From Oncomelania hupensis (lineage: Eukaryota; Mollusca; Gastropoda; Littorinimorpha; Pomatiopsidae), in assembly GCA_036898135.1 (NCBI GenBank), contig CM072522.1, forward strand, positions 8,578,686 to 8,642,685: DNA of 64,000 bases. Direction: 5' to 3'. A program made the position numbers and the translations under genes. The notes below the pieces were generated by a model, which was given only the letters and a program-made list of their open reading frames with translations, was not told the DNA's origin and ran no database searches. Numbering within the stretch: the first letter of the stretch is position 1; the number at the start of each line of letters is the position of its first letter. Positions 10,477 to 20,812 of the stretch are shown piece after piece.

Positions 10477-12266
10477 TGTCACAGGGCAGCCTGTGATGAA
10501 ACCGGGTAGAAAGTGTGGGTGGAGAGTTAATGAGTTGGGGTAGTAACTGCGCGCTGTCGTATGTTAAATTATGCGTGGAAAGCGTGATTTAGAACAGCAG
10601 AGCTCGGCCAGCCAGTTTTGGGAATTTGTTCACTGTAGTCAGAACACGTTTTGCAGAGTAACAGAGAAGACGTGCGGTCTTGTTTCTCTGGGTATTTTGT
10701 TCTGGAAGTAAGGGTGGGACAGTTGTTAACGTAAATAATGACTGGTTCTAAAAGAAAACCTAGTGGAAAATGTTACAGTTGTGGTAGCAAGCTCAAGGAA
10801 GAGTAGAGCAAATAACTAAGTTTTGTGTTGTGGTAAGTTAGTGTAGAGGTTTCGTCCACTAACGGGAATTACTACGCACTGGAATACCTTACTTGGAGTA
10901 CTGTGTAGGCAAGCAGTGGAAAGGGCTAGCTACAGGTACTTTTACATTCGAGCCGTGTGGGTAAGTGTGATGGTGTTATCTTCCTTTACTGTGCTAATGA
11001 CCGATGGCCGGCTGTTGGGGTGTTGAACGATAGCTGTGCGTGAGGCTGACGGAAGGATGGTTGCACTGAGGGGAGGCAGACGAAAGGAAGAGTGTGACTG
11101 AAGGAGGGAGAATGAGGGAGGAGAATGAGGGTGAAGTGTGATGAAGGTAGGATGGAAGTGGTTGCTGTTGTCGAGGTTGCGGTTGCTCAAGATGGATAAT
11201 GTGTTGATGATTACATGTATTCATTTGCAGCATTGTTCATTTCATGCATTCATAATGTCATTCAGTTTTTGAATTATGTGTTTGATTACAAGTGACAGTA
11301 ATAGTAGTCAAGGGAAGTGAAGTGGACAGCAGTGGCGCTTCCTCAAGATACAGGAATTAGTTAGTGTAGTAGGGGGGGAGAGTGTGAGGAGGGAGGGGGA
11401 CAGAATCGGGTGGACATGACATTAACAATACGACAAGCATGTTGCAGGTTCGAAAGTTCGTCGTTCGAAAGTCTTCGAAAGTTCGTCGTATTCATCAGTT
11501 CGTCACTGGGTAACGCGGATCAACGTTGACCAGCGTCGCGCGACAACGACGACGACATTTGGTCGTGTGGACCCAGCATCATCATCACCACCCGTTCGTC
11601 CACGTCCGCGTTTGTGTACATCTTCATTGTTCCACAACCCCACCTTTCCCGCGGTGGTTGTGACGTCTGTGTACGGAACCTGGCCTCGACGTCACAGTGT
11701 TAGCCGACTGGAGGAGTCAGGCTGGGAGGCGTCGACGGTGGCAGGGCTGCCGCAACTACAGCGTCATCATCATCATCATCATCATCATCGTCAGCGGTGG
11801 GAGGGAGTGGCGACACCACTACGCCTGGATTCCATAGCGACAGTCCAGTGACAGCCACGAGGAGGGGCAGATACTTTCACGGAGACATCAACGGGGACGC
11901 CCTACTATCAGGTCGGCTTTTTCCTTGTTGTCCCCCTCTTGATACTCGACCCCCCCTGTGTTCGGACATTTGCGGTGCACAGTCGATACTTAGACGTGGT
12001 TGATTAGCAACCCTCGTTCATCTGACATTCCATTTCATTGTTCATCGACCCATTGATTGTTCCATCACCATTTTTCTCGTTTCATGTGTAAATGTTGTAT
12101 GTGTATGAGTGTGTGGTATGAATGAATAAATAGCTTGAAAGTTGTATATATATTCGTTGTGTTTTCATCACTTCCGTCTGCGGGTAATCGTCATTCTTTC
12201 TGGGTTGTCTGCGTGTGGAAGTTGTTTGTTTGTGGCGTCTGCCCGGAGAGAGTCGTGGCGGTGACA
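10477..12266 (+). repeat. 3' LTR (1790 bp)
   Basis: Near-identical to 5372-7155. Differences noted: two adjacent changes near 10565, one near 11180, and two extra CAT units near 11770. It carries the second copy of the micro-ORF (10738-10806). Confidence 0.96.
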
Positions 12267-12477
12267 GATGCATTGATGATGTTTTAAAAATTAACTTATT
12301 TTTCTCTCTCTTTAATAATTACTAACAAATGTTATATTTTAAATATTATATAGTAAGGTTGTCTTTTGTCCTGTCTTTTTCACTTCTGTAAGTCAGTAAC
12401 AAAAGGTTGGTTTTTACAAGTTAATATTATACTGTAACAGTGCACTAACATGTTTTTTGCTTCTTTCAACGCTAGGT

Positions 12478-13060
12478 CTGGAAAAACTTAAAACCGGTGT
12501 CTCTCCAGGCAGCAATTTTATTTACTATCTGTATCAATGACTTGCCTGAATTAGTTTAAAGTATATGTACAATGTTTGCATTGCAGACCATACTAACATT
12601 TAGAATATCACCAGTTAAAAAAATATATTGCAACAAGACTTAAACAGACTATTAACGTGTAGAACCTAGATTTTAATGTTGACACATGCAAAGTACTGCA
12701 TTTAGGCGGGAACAACCCTGGATATGACCGAAGATAGTATAGTATAAATACTTTTCTAGTGTTTTTGATATGGCCAAAGAATGTACAGCTGAGAAGCAGT
12801 ACATTTTTTGATATGACTATTGAACAGGTATGTTCAGAGACCAGTACTGACGTGCAGTGAGGAAACAGGATTCAGGAATAACGTTTGACGTAAGGCTTAG
12901 GTACCACAAATATTGGATTAGTAAATGGAATGTTTAATTACCTTGATAAGGATGTATTTCGCAAGTAATAAGACTTTAATTCGACCTCACTTATAATATG
13001 CAAAGACATGAATGGAACAGAAACACCTGCACGAGAATCATTACTTCTCAGCTTGATCAC
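12478..13060 (+). pseudogene. Decayed CR1/Jockey-like LINE reverse transcriptase fragment
   Basis: Conceptual translation across several frames recovers the order expected for a non-LTR RT: a GS-x-L-type start, an INDLPELV segment, a degraded FADD region, a CKVLHLG-like segment (near 12700) and an LGITFD-like segment (near 12870). Many stops and shifts are present, so it is long dead. Confidence 0.6.
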
Positions 13061-13174
13061 AAGAAATCACACGAATAGGCATAATTACCCATCCCTGCTG
13101 TCATAGTAATCCTCAACATCCACCTCCTACCACTTCCCTCCTAATGTAGTATATACACACTTCGCCCTTCACAC

Positions 13175-13176
<2 letters not shown>

Positions 13177-13222
<46 letters not shown>

Positions 13223-13232
13223 GTGTGTGTGT
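13177..13232. repeat. (GT)n microsatellite
   Basis: About 55 bases of GT with one GC interruption. Confidence 0.95.
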
Positions 13233-13405
13233 ACCCACAAAAGCGCACAAATGGGTAGCAGACCTTGTCTTTCTTAGTAACAAATGGGTTCATTTGCTTG
13301 GAACCCACTTTTTTTCCAGGACCCCACTTTTTTCTAAGTGCGCGGGAGTGCTCTTTTAGTGCATGGGAGTGCAGTTGTAGTGCATGAGAGTGTTTTAAGT
13401 ACAGA

Positions 13406-13952
13406 CAGTGTTCCCGATTACGCACAGTAGTGCGTCAATTACGCACAAAATATGAAAAATGACGCAGAAAAATTTGCATGTGTGCGTCCTGGACGCACAC
13501 ATTTTTTTTCGAATCGCTGAAGTCAAAAATACGACCAACGAGTGGCGAACTAATTCACGGCATAATCAGAATCAGAACCCAACTGAGACTGCCATTAACA
13601 TTGCAGACGATTAAAGATTGTGTCGGGAGTTGTCCTTAAAAATCGCATGCGCGCGCATTGTAAACTTCCTCCAAGCAATCCATTCACTGAACAGAAGAAA
13701 TCTTCGTGAATCCATTCTTTGATTCTATCTAGGCTTAAATAAACATTTAATACATGTTTTAATTTTTTGGTTTTATATGTTTATGATAACTAATGTGACG
13801 CTTTAACAGAGTAAAAAAAAAAGTGAGGCTTGGACTTGTTTTTACATTTCTTTTTCCGATTTGGGTACTCTCAAAATTTGCACAAGGACTCTTAAAATTT
13901 TATACCTGGGAGTCCCAAGGACTCTCAATTTTTGTTTCTTTAGGGAACACTG
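13406..13952. mobile_element. hAT-like MITE, 547 bp
   Basis: The termini are CAGTGTTCCC and its reverse complement GGGAACACTG, a classic hAT-type end. The flanks carry a 6-bp direct repeat TACAGA (13400-13405 and 13953-13958). Subterminal motifs repeat (GCGCA/TGCGTC near the left end, GGAGTCC/GGACTC near the right). No transposase is encoded. Confidence 0.78.
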
Positions 13953-13958
13953 TACAGA

Positions 13959-14450
13959 GGAGTGCTCTATCCGGGACGGAGAAAATACAGTCAATTTTCG
14001 GAGAAATTTTGAAGAAAATTCGACCTATTTCGTCGCCTATAGGAGACGAACTAGGTCAACTTTTTAGACGGAAAGAGCCAATTTTGCATTAGATTCTTAC
14101 ATTTTTAGAAGAAGTTTGCGTTCTTTCCGTCAAAAAATCACTTTCCGATTCCTACATTCACTAAATAAACCCAGTTGTGATGTATTGCAAGTATGGGTGT
14201 GTGTGTGTGTGTGTGTATGCATGTGTATGTAATTGTAAAAGTGTGCTTTTGACTGAGAGGTTTGAAGAATTAAAGCCATACAATTATGCGTGCGTGTGTG
14301 TAGGGGGAGGGGGGTGGGAAAGGAAAATGTGTGCGTGCGCGCACGTGCGTGCAATACATTTGTATTGACATTGACTTCTTAATATTATGAAAGAATGCTG
14401 TAATATCTACCATTTGCAGTTGGATTGCTTGTGTATTTTATTTCATATCT
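13959..14450. other. Gene-free stretch with GT/GTGC-rich runs
   Basis: Contains a short GT microsatellite near 14195-14225 and a GTGCGTGC-rich run near 14290-14350. No gene is supported. Confidence 0.45.
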
Positions 14451-15317
14451 TATCCTATCCTATCCTGTACCTGGAAAGTCGTTGGGACACCACAGATGAT
14501 CGTTTAAGCAGCGTACTCCATCTTTCTCTGTCTTCAGCAACCCTCATGGCTTCGCTCAGTGTCAAGCCAGTCTATTCTCGAATGTTGTCCTCCCACCTCT
14601 TTTTCTCTCTCCCTCTTCTTCTGCCTCCTTGCACCGTGTCTTGCAGGATGGTCTTTGCAAGGCCTGATGCTATGGTAACGTGGCCATACCATCGGTGTTT
14701 CCGCTTCTTTACCACTGTGAGCATGTCATCGTGTTGTCCAATGCCTTGTGTGATGGTATGTTGGACTTCGTCGTTGGTGATGTGCTGGGTATAGGAAATG
14801 CCCAGAAGTCTTCTGTAGCACTTTATCTCCTTGCCTTGCCTTGTATTCTTCGTTGTAGGTCTGCTTTTAGGGTCCATGTTTCGCAAGCGTATAGGAAGAT
14901 GACAAAAGAGCGCATCAGCCTTACCTTGGAATGTAGACTGATGGTCCTATCTTTCGAAATGGACTTCAACCTGGGCACTGTGTTGAGGGATTGGCCTTGG
15001 ATGTCCGTGTTGATGCCATTGATGTTGTTGGTCATAATATTGGTCTTCTCTGCACTTATTTCAATTCCAAAGCCTCTGGGGGTGGTGTCAAGCCTCTGTA
15101 CCAGATGTTTAAGTTCTTGTTCCTCTCCAGCCAATCCATCAATGTCATCCGCAAAACGGATGTTGGAGATTGCTCTATCCCCTATGCTGACTGTGCCTTC
15201 GTGATCTGCAAGGGCATCTGACATGATACGCTCCAGGAAGATGTTGAAGAGTGTTGGAGATAGGCATCCTTGACGCACGCCGATTGTTGTTCTGAACCAG
15301 TTCCCGATAGCGCTGTT
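14451..15317 (-). pseudogene. Truncated LINE copy (GGATA-tailed family, LINE-A)
   Basis: Homologous to the 3' half of the LINE at 16987-18933. It runs from a TATCC tail at 14451 to a 5' break at about 15317. The frame is split into two open pieces: 15278-14823 with an FADD RT motif, and 14886-14572 with the C-terminal KRKHRWYGHVT-type segment. About 30 residues downstream of the RT core (the YLGA region) are deleted. Inactive. Confidence 0.9.
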
Positions 15318-15344
15318 GTATTTTATCCCATTTTATATCTCACT

Positions 15345-15600
15345 GCACAAAATGTATTCTTTATTGAAGTCAATTCAAATTTGAGTCTCGAGTCTATGCG
15401 AACATTGAGCCCAATGTTCAAGAGACAAAAAGAATTCAGAGGCGAGCCACAGATTTGTTGAAAGAATGCCATTTTATATCATACGCAGAGAGATTAAGTA
15501 TCTTATTCCCTATATGAAGGTAAATTTTCGAGGGGATTTAATTCAAGCTGTTACAATATTTAATAAAATTGACGATTCAGAATGGTCAGATTTTTTTTTA
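15345..15600 (+). pseudogene. CR1-like LINE C-terminal remnant
   Basis: The plus strand translates to an IQRRATDLL...YAERLSIL segment and a RGDLIQA-like segment, the pattern at the C-terminal end of CR1-type RT proteins (VQRRATKL...YEERL...RGDLI). It may be the other half of the remnant at 12.5-13.1 kb. Stops are present. Confidence 0.55.
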
Positions 15601-15990
15601 AACACCTCACCGTCGCTACCGCGGTGTCATCATCATCGTCTTTTTCATCATTGTCAACGTCATCGCTGTCATCATCATCGCCGACCTCAAATCCATCATC
15701 ATGGCTATCTTCATTGGCATCATCGTCATCGTCTTGGACCTCTTTATGAGAATTACCACCATCATCATCATGCTCATTCTCATCATTGTCGTAGTTGTAA
15801 TTATAATCGTCATTATCATTGCTGTATGTATTATCATTATCGCTGTAGTCATCATCACCATCACTGCCATAATTATCATCATCATTGTCATCAACATCGA
15901 GGCCGCTGTCATCATCTTCATCATCATCGTCGTTGTTACTTCCACCATGTTCATCATCATCATTACCATCAGCATCTGTTGGCTTTGAAT
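15600..15990. repeat. Degenerate CAT/ATC trinucleotide repeat
   Basis: About 390 bases of imperfect CAT, ATC and GTC triplets. Read on minus it gives a 145-codon open frame almost wholly Asp/Asn, which I attribute to the repeat and not to a gene. Confidence 0.85.
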
Positions 15991-15999
15991 ACTCCACGT

Positions 16000-16579
16000 A
16001 TTTTAATTTGTCAATGACATTCTCTTTCTCTCTCCCTCTATTTTACACACACTACACACACACACACACACACATACCCGTCTACCCATCATTGTGAGTT
16101 ATGATGTTTTTTACCACCGCAGCGAGTTATACACACTTCCTGTGATATTTTAATAACCATTATAAGCAAGTACATTCTGGACATTGTTAACAGATCAGAA
16201 GGAAGTGTTGAATTCAGCCCTGTAGACTTTTGAGGCCTAGGGCTCATTTTTCAATAGTTGATTTTTCAAAGGGTTTGTGAGGTATGAATACATGAATATT
16301 CATGAGGAAGTAACTTACAAAGACAGTTATGAGCAGCAAGTCATACACACTTCCTGTGTTTATTATGTTACAGACACATTTCCTTTTTGCCTTTTGTATG
16401 TTTTTAATGTCAATGTGACAACACCGTTTTGTGACAATAATTTCAAATATTGAAATTTATCTAAAATCTTGAATGTTATTCAATTTATGATAATTGCTCA
16501 GTAAATATCTCTTTATATCGTTACATTGTACTAGCAAGTGTTGAACGGTTATATTTTCATTACAAATGCATGTGATATT
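16000..16579. other. Gene-free stretch
   Basis: Contains a CA run at about 16050-16075 and two copies of an ATACACACTTCCTGTG motif (near 16130 and 16350). Otherwise nothing supportable. Confidence 0.45.
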
Positions 16580-16693
16580 TTTCCCACTAGGGTTGTTTCG
16601 GCAGATCTTTTATGCGGATTGGGGGTTGTCCGGTCCTGATTTGGCTCAGAAGAGTCCGCTGGACCTAAAGCAACAATCAATCAATCAATCAAT
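16580..16693 (+). mobile_element. 3' fragment of the 0.58-kb retroposon family
   Basis: Begins CCCACTAGGGTTG and ends GGACCTAAAGCAACAA followed by four TCAA units. Same 3' end as the copy at 46.5-47.2 kb. 5'-truncated, as expected for a retroposon. Confidence 0.85.
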
Positions 16694-16986
16694 GTGATAT
16701 TTTAACAAAATTTAGTTTTCCAAGAATTTAAATATATGCTAAACTAGAAACCATTCAAACCTGTGACAATCATCATAGAAAGAGAAAAGGAGATAAATAT
16801 TGGTTATTTATGTATTTCAAAAATTACAAATTCATAAAGTTTTAGCACAGGTACCGGGGTCAAAATATACATTTGATTGTTTTTATATCTGTGATAATAG
16901 GAACAAGTTTCAAGTTTTGCCATATTTCTTTATTCTTCAATTCGTGGTAGCTGTTTCTGTATTTTTACATTTTATTTATTTTTGTT

Positions 16987-18933
16987 CCTATCCTATCCTA
17001 TCCTATCCCATAACCCGAAGGTCGTAGGGGCACCACAGATGATCGTTTAACCAGCATACTCCATCTTTCTCTGTCTTCAGCAGCCCTCATGGCTTCGCTC
17101 AGTGTCAAACCAGTCCATTCTCGAATGTTGTCCTCCCACCTCTTTTTCGGTCTCCCCCTTCTTCTACCTCCTTGCACTGTGCCTTGCAGAATGGTCTTTG
17201 CAAGGCCTGATGATCTGGTGACGTGGCCATACCATCGGAGTTTCCGTTTCTTCACCACTGTGAGCAGGTCATCGTGTTGTCCAATGGCTTGTGTGATGGT
17301 CTGTCGGACTTCGTCGTTGGTGATGTGTTGGGTATAGGAAATGCCCAGAAGTCTTCTGTAGCACCTCATCTCCATGCTTTGTATTCTTCGTTGGAGATCT
17401 GCTGTGAGGGTCCATGCTTCGCAAGCATATAGGAAGATGGAGATGACCAGAGAGCGCAGCAGTCTTACTTTGGAATGTAGACTGATGGTTCTGTCTTTCC
17501 AAATGGGCTTCAACCTTGTCAGGGCAGCAGTTGTTTGTGCGATCCTGGAGAGGACTTCCTGTCGAGACCCATTGTCTGACACAATGGCTCCTAAATATTT
17601 GAAGCTGTGCACTGTGTTGAGGGATTGGCCTTGTACTTTGATGTCCGTGTTGATGCCATTGGTGTTGTTGGTCATCATTTTGGTCTTCTCTGCACTTATT
17701 TCCATTCCATAAGCTCTGGAGGTGGTGTCAAGCCTCTGTACAAGCTGTTCAAGTTCTTGTTCCTCTCCAGCCAATCCATCAATATCATCCGCAAAACGAA
17801 GATTGGAGATTGCTCTGCCCCCTATGCTGACTGTGCCTTCGTGATCTGCAAGAGCATCTGACATGATGCGCTCTAGGAAGATGTTGAAGAGTGTTGGAGA
17901 GAGTAGGCATCCTTGACGCACACCGATTGTTGTTCTGAACCAGTTCCCGATGACGCTGTTATGGAGGACTGCACTGGTAGCCTTGTCATACAGGCTTTTG
18001 ATGACTTTTATAATTTTCGGGCTGATGTTGTACACTTTCATGGTTGCCCATAGAGCTGCATGCCAGACTCGGTCAAATGCCTTCTTGAAGTCTATGAACA
18101 CATGATATAGATGTTGTTGGTGCTGTAGGTATTTCTCACAGATTATTCTGAGGTTGAAAATCTGTTCAGTGGTACTTCGCCCTGCCATGAATCCTGCTTG
18201 TTCTTCAGCTATGATTTGTTCAGCTTGTGGTTTCAACCTGTTGAGTATTATTTTCAGGAGGACCTTGCTGGGATGGCTGATGAGGCTGATGGTGCGGTAA
18301 TTTTTACACTCCTGAAGGTTACCTTTTTTGGGAAGAGTGATGACAAGCGACTGGGTCCATGGTGTAGGCCATTCCCCACTCTGCCAGATCTTGTTACAGA
18401 TAATGGTGAGAGCATCAGTCATCGCTTCTCCTCCTGCTTGTAGCAGTTCCGCTGGTATGTTGTCCACTCCCGCTGACTTCCCTTTCTTCAGCGATTGCAC
18501 TGCTGCCTCAACTTCTTCCCGGAGAATTGGGAGGATTTCTTCTTCTTCTCTGCTCTCGGGACATGCTAGAACTGATGGGTCTCCATTTGGTGTATGGTTG
18601 TAAAGGTCAGAGCAGTACTCTGTCCATCTGTCCAAGACTTCTTGTTCTTCTGTAAGGCAAATGCCAGACTTGCTTTGGATAGTGGAGACTTTGGGCTGTT
18701 TAACACTTGTCAGCCGCTTCACAGTCTGGTAGGCCTTCTTGCTGTTGTTCTTGTTCAGATTGTTCTCTATTTCCTGGCATTGATCTTCTATCCAGTTCTC
18801 CTTTGCTGTGCGCATGCCTTTTCGGATGTCATTGTTGATTTTTCGGTAGACATCAGCTCCCTGTGAGGTGTTCTTTTTCTTTTTTAACTCTCTTCGTTTA
18901 TCACACAGATCCAAAAGTTCAGGGATTTGTTCA
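16987..18933 (-). mobile_element. 5'-truncated non-LTR retrotransposon with an open RT frame (LINE-A)
   Basis: The minus-strand frame 18914-16998 (638 codons) is uninterrupted, and homology extends a few codons upstream to about 18933, where a stop marks the truncation. It encodes a reverse transcriptase of non-LTR type: NYRTISLI near residue 206, FIDFKKAFDRVWH near 273, GVRQGCLLSPTLFN near 331, catalytic FADD at 374-377, and YLGAIVSDNG further on. The C-terminal basic segment is KRKLRWYGHVT...RRRGRPKKRWEDN, common in invertebrate LINEs. The stop codon overlaps the start of a GGATA tail (TATCC on plus). The endonuclease is missing. Clade not assigned. Three more broken copies lie in this window. 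Confidence 0.93.
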
Positions 18934-19898
18934 TTTTATTTAAATTAAGTTTATTTTATTTCTATTAATTTAGGTAGCGGCAGTCAAAATTTGGTTTTGA
19001 AGTGAGAGTGTATGTTTTGTGATGTCTTGAAGAAAAAAATAAAGTACAAGCAAAACACACACCAAAGTGAGTGGATACCTGTATTAGTTCCTGAGATATT
19101 GATAGTTTAGTATATACGCTGTTGCGACTATGTTCAAAACTGTAAAATAGGGCAACTTTATCAGCAACCAGGAATAGAAAAAACACATAGTTCTAGCCCT
19201 CTAATCTCATATGGCTTCTGTCAGCAAGCATGCACACTTAACAAAAAACACAACTGAAACCATCGCAACATTGCACGGGGAGTGGGAAGGGGGGGAGGGA
19301 GCAACTTTGGGTCATCACAATTCACACAATATGTATAGCAGCTGTCCGAAACTTTCAGATATTCCAAATAAATTTGTGTAGAACATGCCCATTTTTTCAG
19401 ACAGCTTAGTTCAATACTTTTGGAGTATAAGAGCCTCAACAATGACAAAAACCTCAATTTGTCAAGCAGAAAAACGGGAAAGTTATAGCTTCTCGCACTT
19501 CAATGCCAATAATTCAGAAACTATTTAAGATACAACCATAATTTTTAGTTTGTAGATAGATGACAGTATAATCTTTACAGACATCAGTAAAATTCAGTGT
19601 AATGTTTAAAATAATCCAAAAAAGTGGACACAGCCTCCCGGTTCTCCAGCGGAAAGCAAAGAAAATTTAGAGGGTAGCACATTTCAGATTGAAATATTTA
19701 AAAAAAAACTACTGAAAATACATCCATGATTTTTGATGTTTAGATTGATTACAATTTTAACTTCACAAATATGTGTTCAATCAAGTAAGATATTTACTAA
19801 CATTGTTCACAGTTCTCTGGAGAAAACTAAATTCTTGCAAAGTGCACAGTCGGATGAGAAGTGACAGTCAATTGCATATACCCCTTCTTCAAAGTTAG
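18934..19898 (-). other. Probable 3' UTR of a transposon-derived transcript
   Basis: No ORF is supported. Two diverged copies of a ~60-base block (near 19510-19570 and 19705-19760, around ACATCCATGATTTTTGATG) form a degenerate tandem. It lies directly downstream of the ORF that ends at 19899. Confidence 0.35.
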
Positions 19899-20387
19899 TC
19901 AAACAAAGTTGTCAGTCAAGTACTGCTTCAAACAGGTGTACATGGCAGGCAGGTTTGCTGGAGATTCGACTGTGAATGTTCTGACAGAAGAAGAAAATGG
20001 TGCATGTACAATGTTGCGTCCAAAAACAACCGATGCAGGAATGTGGCAGCAGTCAGACCAGCTGGGCCAGCGGAACACATCCTCAGTGCCTCTTGCACTT
20101 TCAAGAAAGTTCACTGTCCCCTCCTCCTCACTCAAAACTGATGTCCCCTCCCCAACAAAGTAACCTTCCACATAATACACTGCTATGATTTCTCCGACCC
20201 TCTCAAATTTGAAGTTCTCGAAGTCGACGTCAACGTCTTCACTCCCGCCTTCTTCACAATCGATCTCTCCGTCCTGATTTTCATACTCCTCCTCTTCAGT
20301 GTCAAAAAGCAACCGCTTCCTGCCCTGTGGCTGCATCCTTTCTTCAGGAAGAAGACTGGGTAGCTGCTCAAGTGGTTCATCACCGAA

Positions 20388-20388
<1 letters not shown>
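19899..20388 (-). pseudogene. C-terminal part of a transposon-derived protein, cut by a SINE
   Basis: An open minus-strand frame runs from the SINE junction near 20388 to the TGA at 19899. It encodes an acidic linker (LLFDTEEEEYENQDGE, then DVDVDFENF), then a compact region: IIAVYYVEGYFVGE, a short charged gap, and FRWPSWSDCCHIPASVV. This layout (small beta-rich domain with a conserved F-x-WP) is familiar as the C-terminal tail of multicopy uncharacterised or transposase-related proteins in invertebrates and fish. I name no function. The ATG at 20336 is internal to the frame. Upstream codons (FGDEPLEQLPSLLPEER) continue up to the TTA tail of the SINE, so the gene was broken by that insertion. 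Confidence 0.55.
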
Positions 20389-20428
<40 letters not shown>

Positions 20429-20812
20429 GGACGCTATATACGCGCCTTTCCCCAAATCAATCAGGCTCAAAGAGCGGCGATCTATACCAACATAAACGCT
20501 CACCTGTCTCATCCACCATCACACACACCAAATACACATCCATCACGCAAACAGGTGGTGTAAAGGCAGGGAGATCGCTATTAGAAGACGGAAAGAAAAT
20601 CGAATTTTTATTTTTGAAAGTTTTATAATATTGACTGCGTCCTGTACCATTATTGATGGGAGGGATGAAACCGGAGTGCCCGGAGAAAACCCTCGGTGAC
20701 CTCAATAGTCTCGTACCTAAGTCACATACGTTCGCCCCTTGCGGGAATCGAACCCGCTACCTTCGGCATAGGAAACCGGCGACTTATCCACTGCGCCACG
20801 AGGCCAGAGGCG
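20389..20812 (-). mobile_element. tRNA-derived SINE, full length, (TTA)n tail (SINE-2)
   Basis: Read on minus it starts with a tRNA-like head GCCTCGTGGCGCAGTGG with A-box-like TGGCGCAGTGG and B box GGTTCGATTCC. A 300-base body and a TTATTATT tail follow. Related partial copies occur at 1573-1835, 54940-55110 and 55826-56135. The head is a Pol III promoter remnant and not a functional tRNA. Confidence 0.85.

Larger units (their letters stand above)
5372..12266 (+). mobile_element. Complete LTR retrotransposon insertion, Ty3/Gypsy (Metaviridae) type with Gmr1-like domain order
   Basis: The element is flanked by a 5-bp target duplication, GATGC, at 5367-5371 and 12267-12271. The LTRs begin TGTCAC and end GTGACA. 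A 3.3-kb internal region carries one gag-pol reading frame with capsid, zinc knuckle, aspartic protease, integrase zinc-binding segment, RT thumb and RNase H, followed at once by the polypurine tract. The integrase catalytic core and RT palm and fingers are missing, so the copy cannot be autonomous. The two LTRs differ by about three substitutions that I noticed and one 6-bp CAT-repeat indel, so the insertion is recent. Integrase before RT/RNase H is the order known for Gmr1-like elements, not for ordinary Gypsy. Confidence 0.95.

Noticed and set aside
15560..15997. 145-codon Asp/Asn-rich ORF on minus
   Set aside because: Generated by an imperfect ATC/GTC triplet repeat. No splice sites or flanking coding signal.
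20740..20812. Possible tRNA gene on minus
   Set aside because: It is continuous with a SINE body and (TTA) tail, and the family has truncated copies elsewhere.
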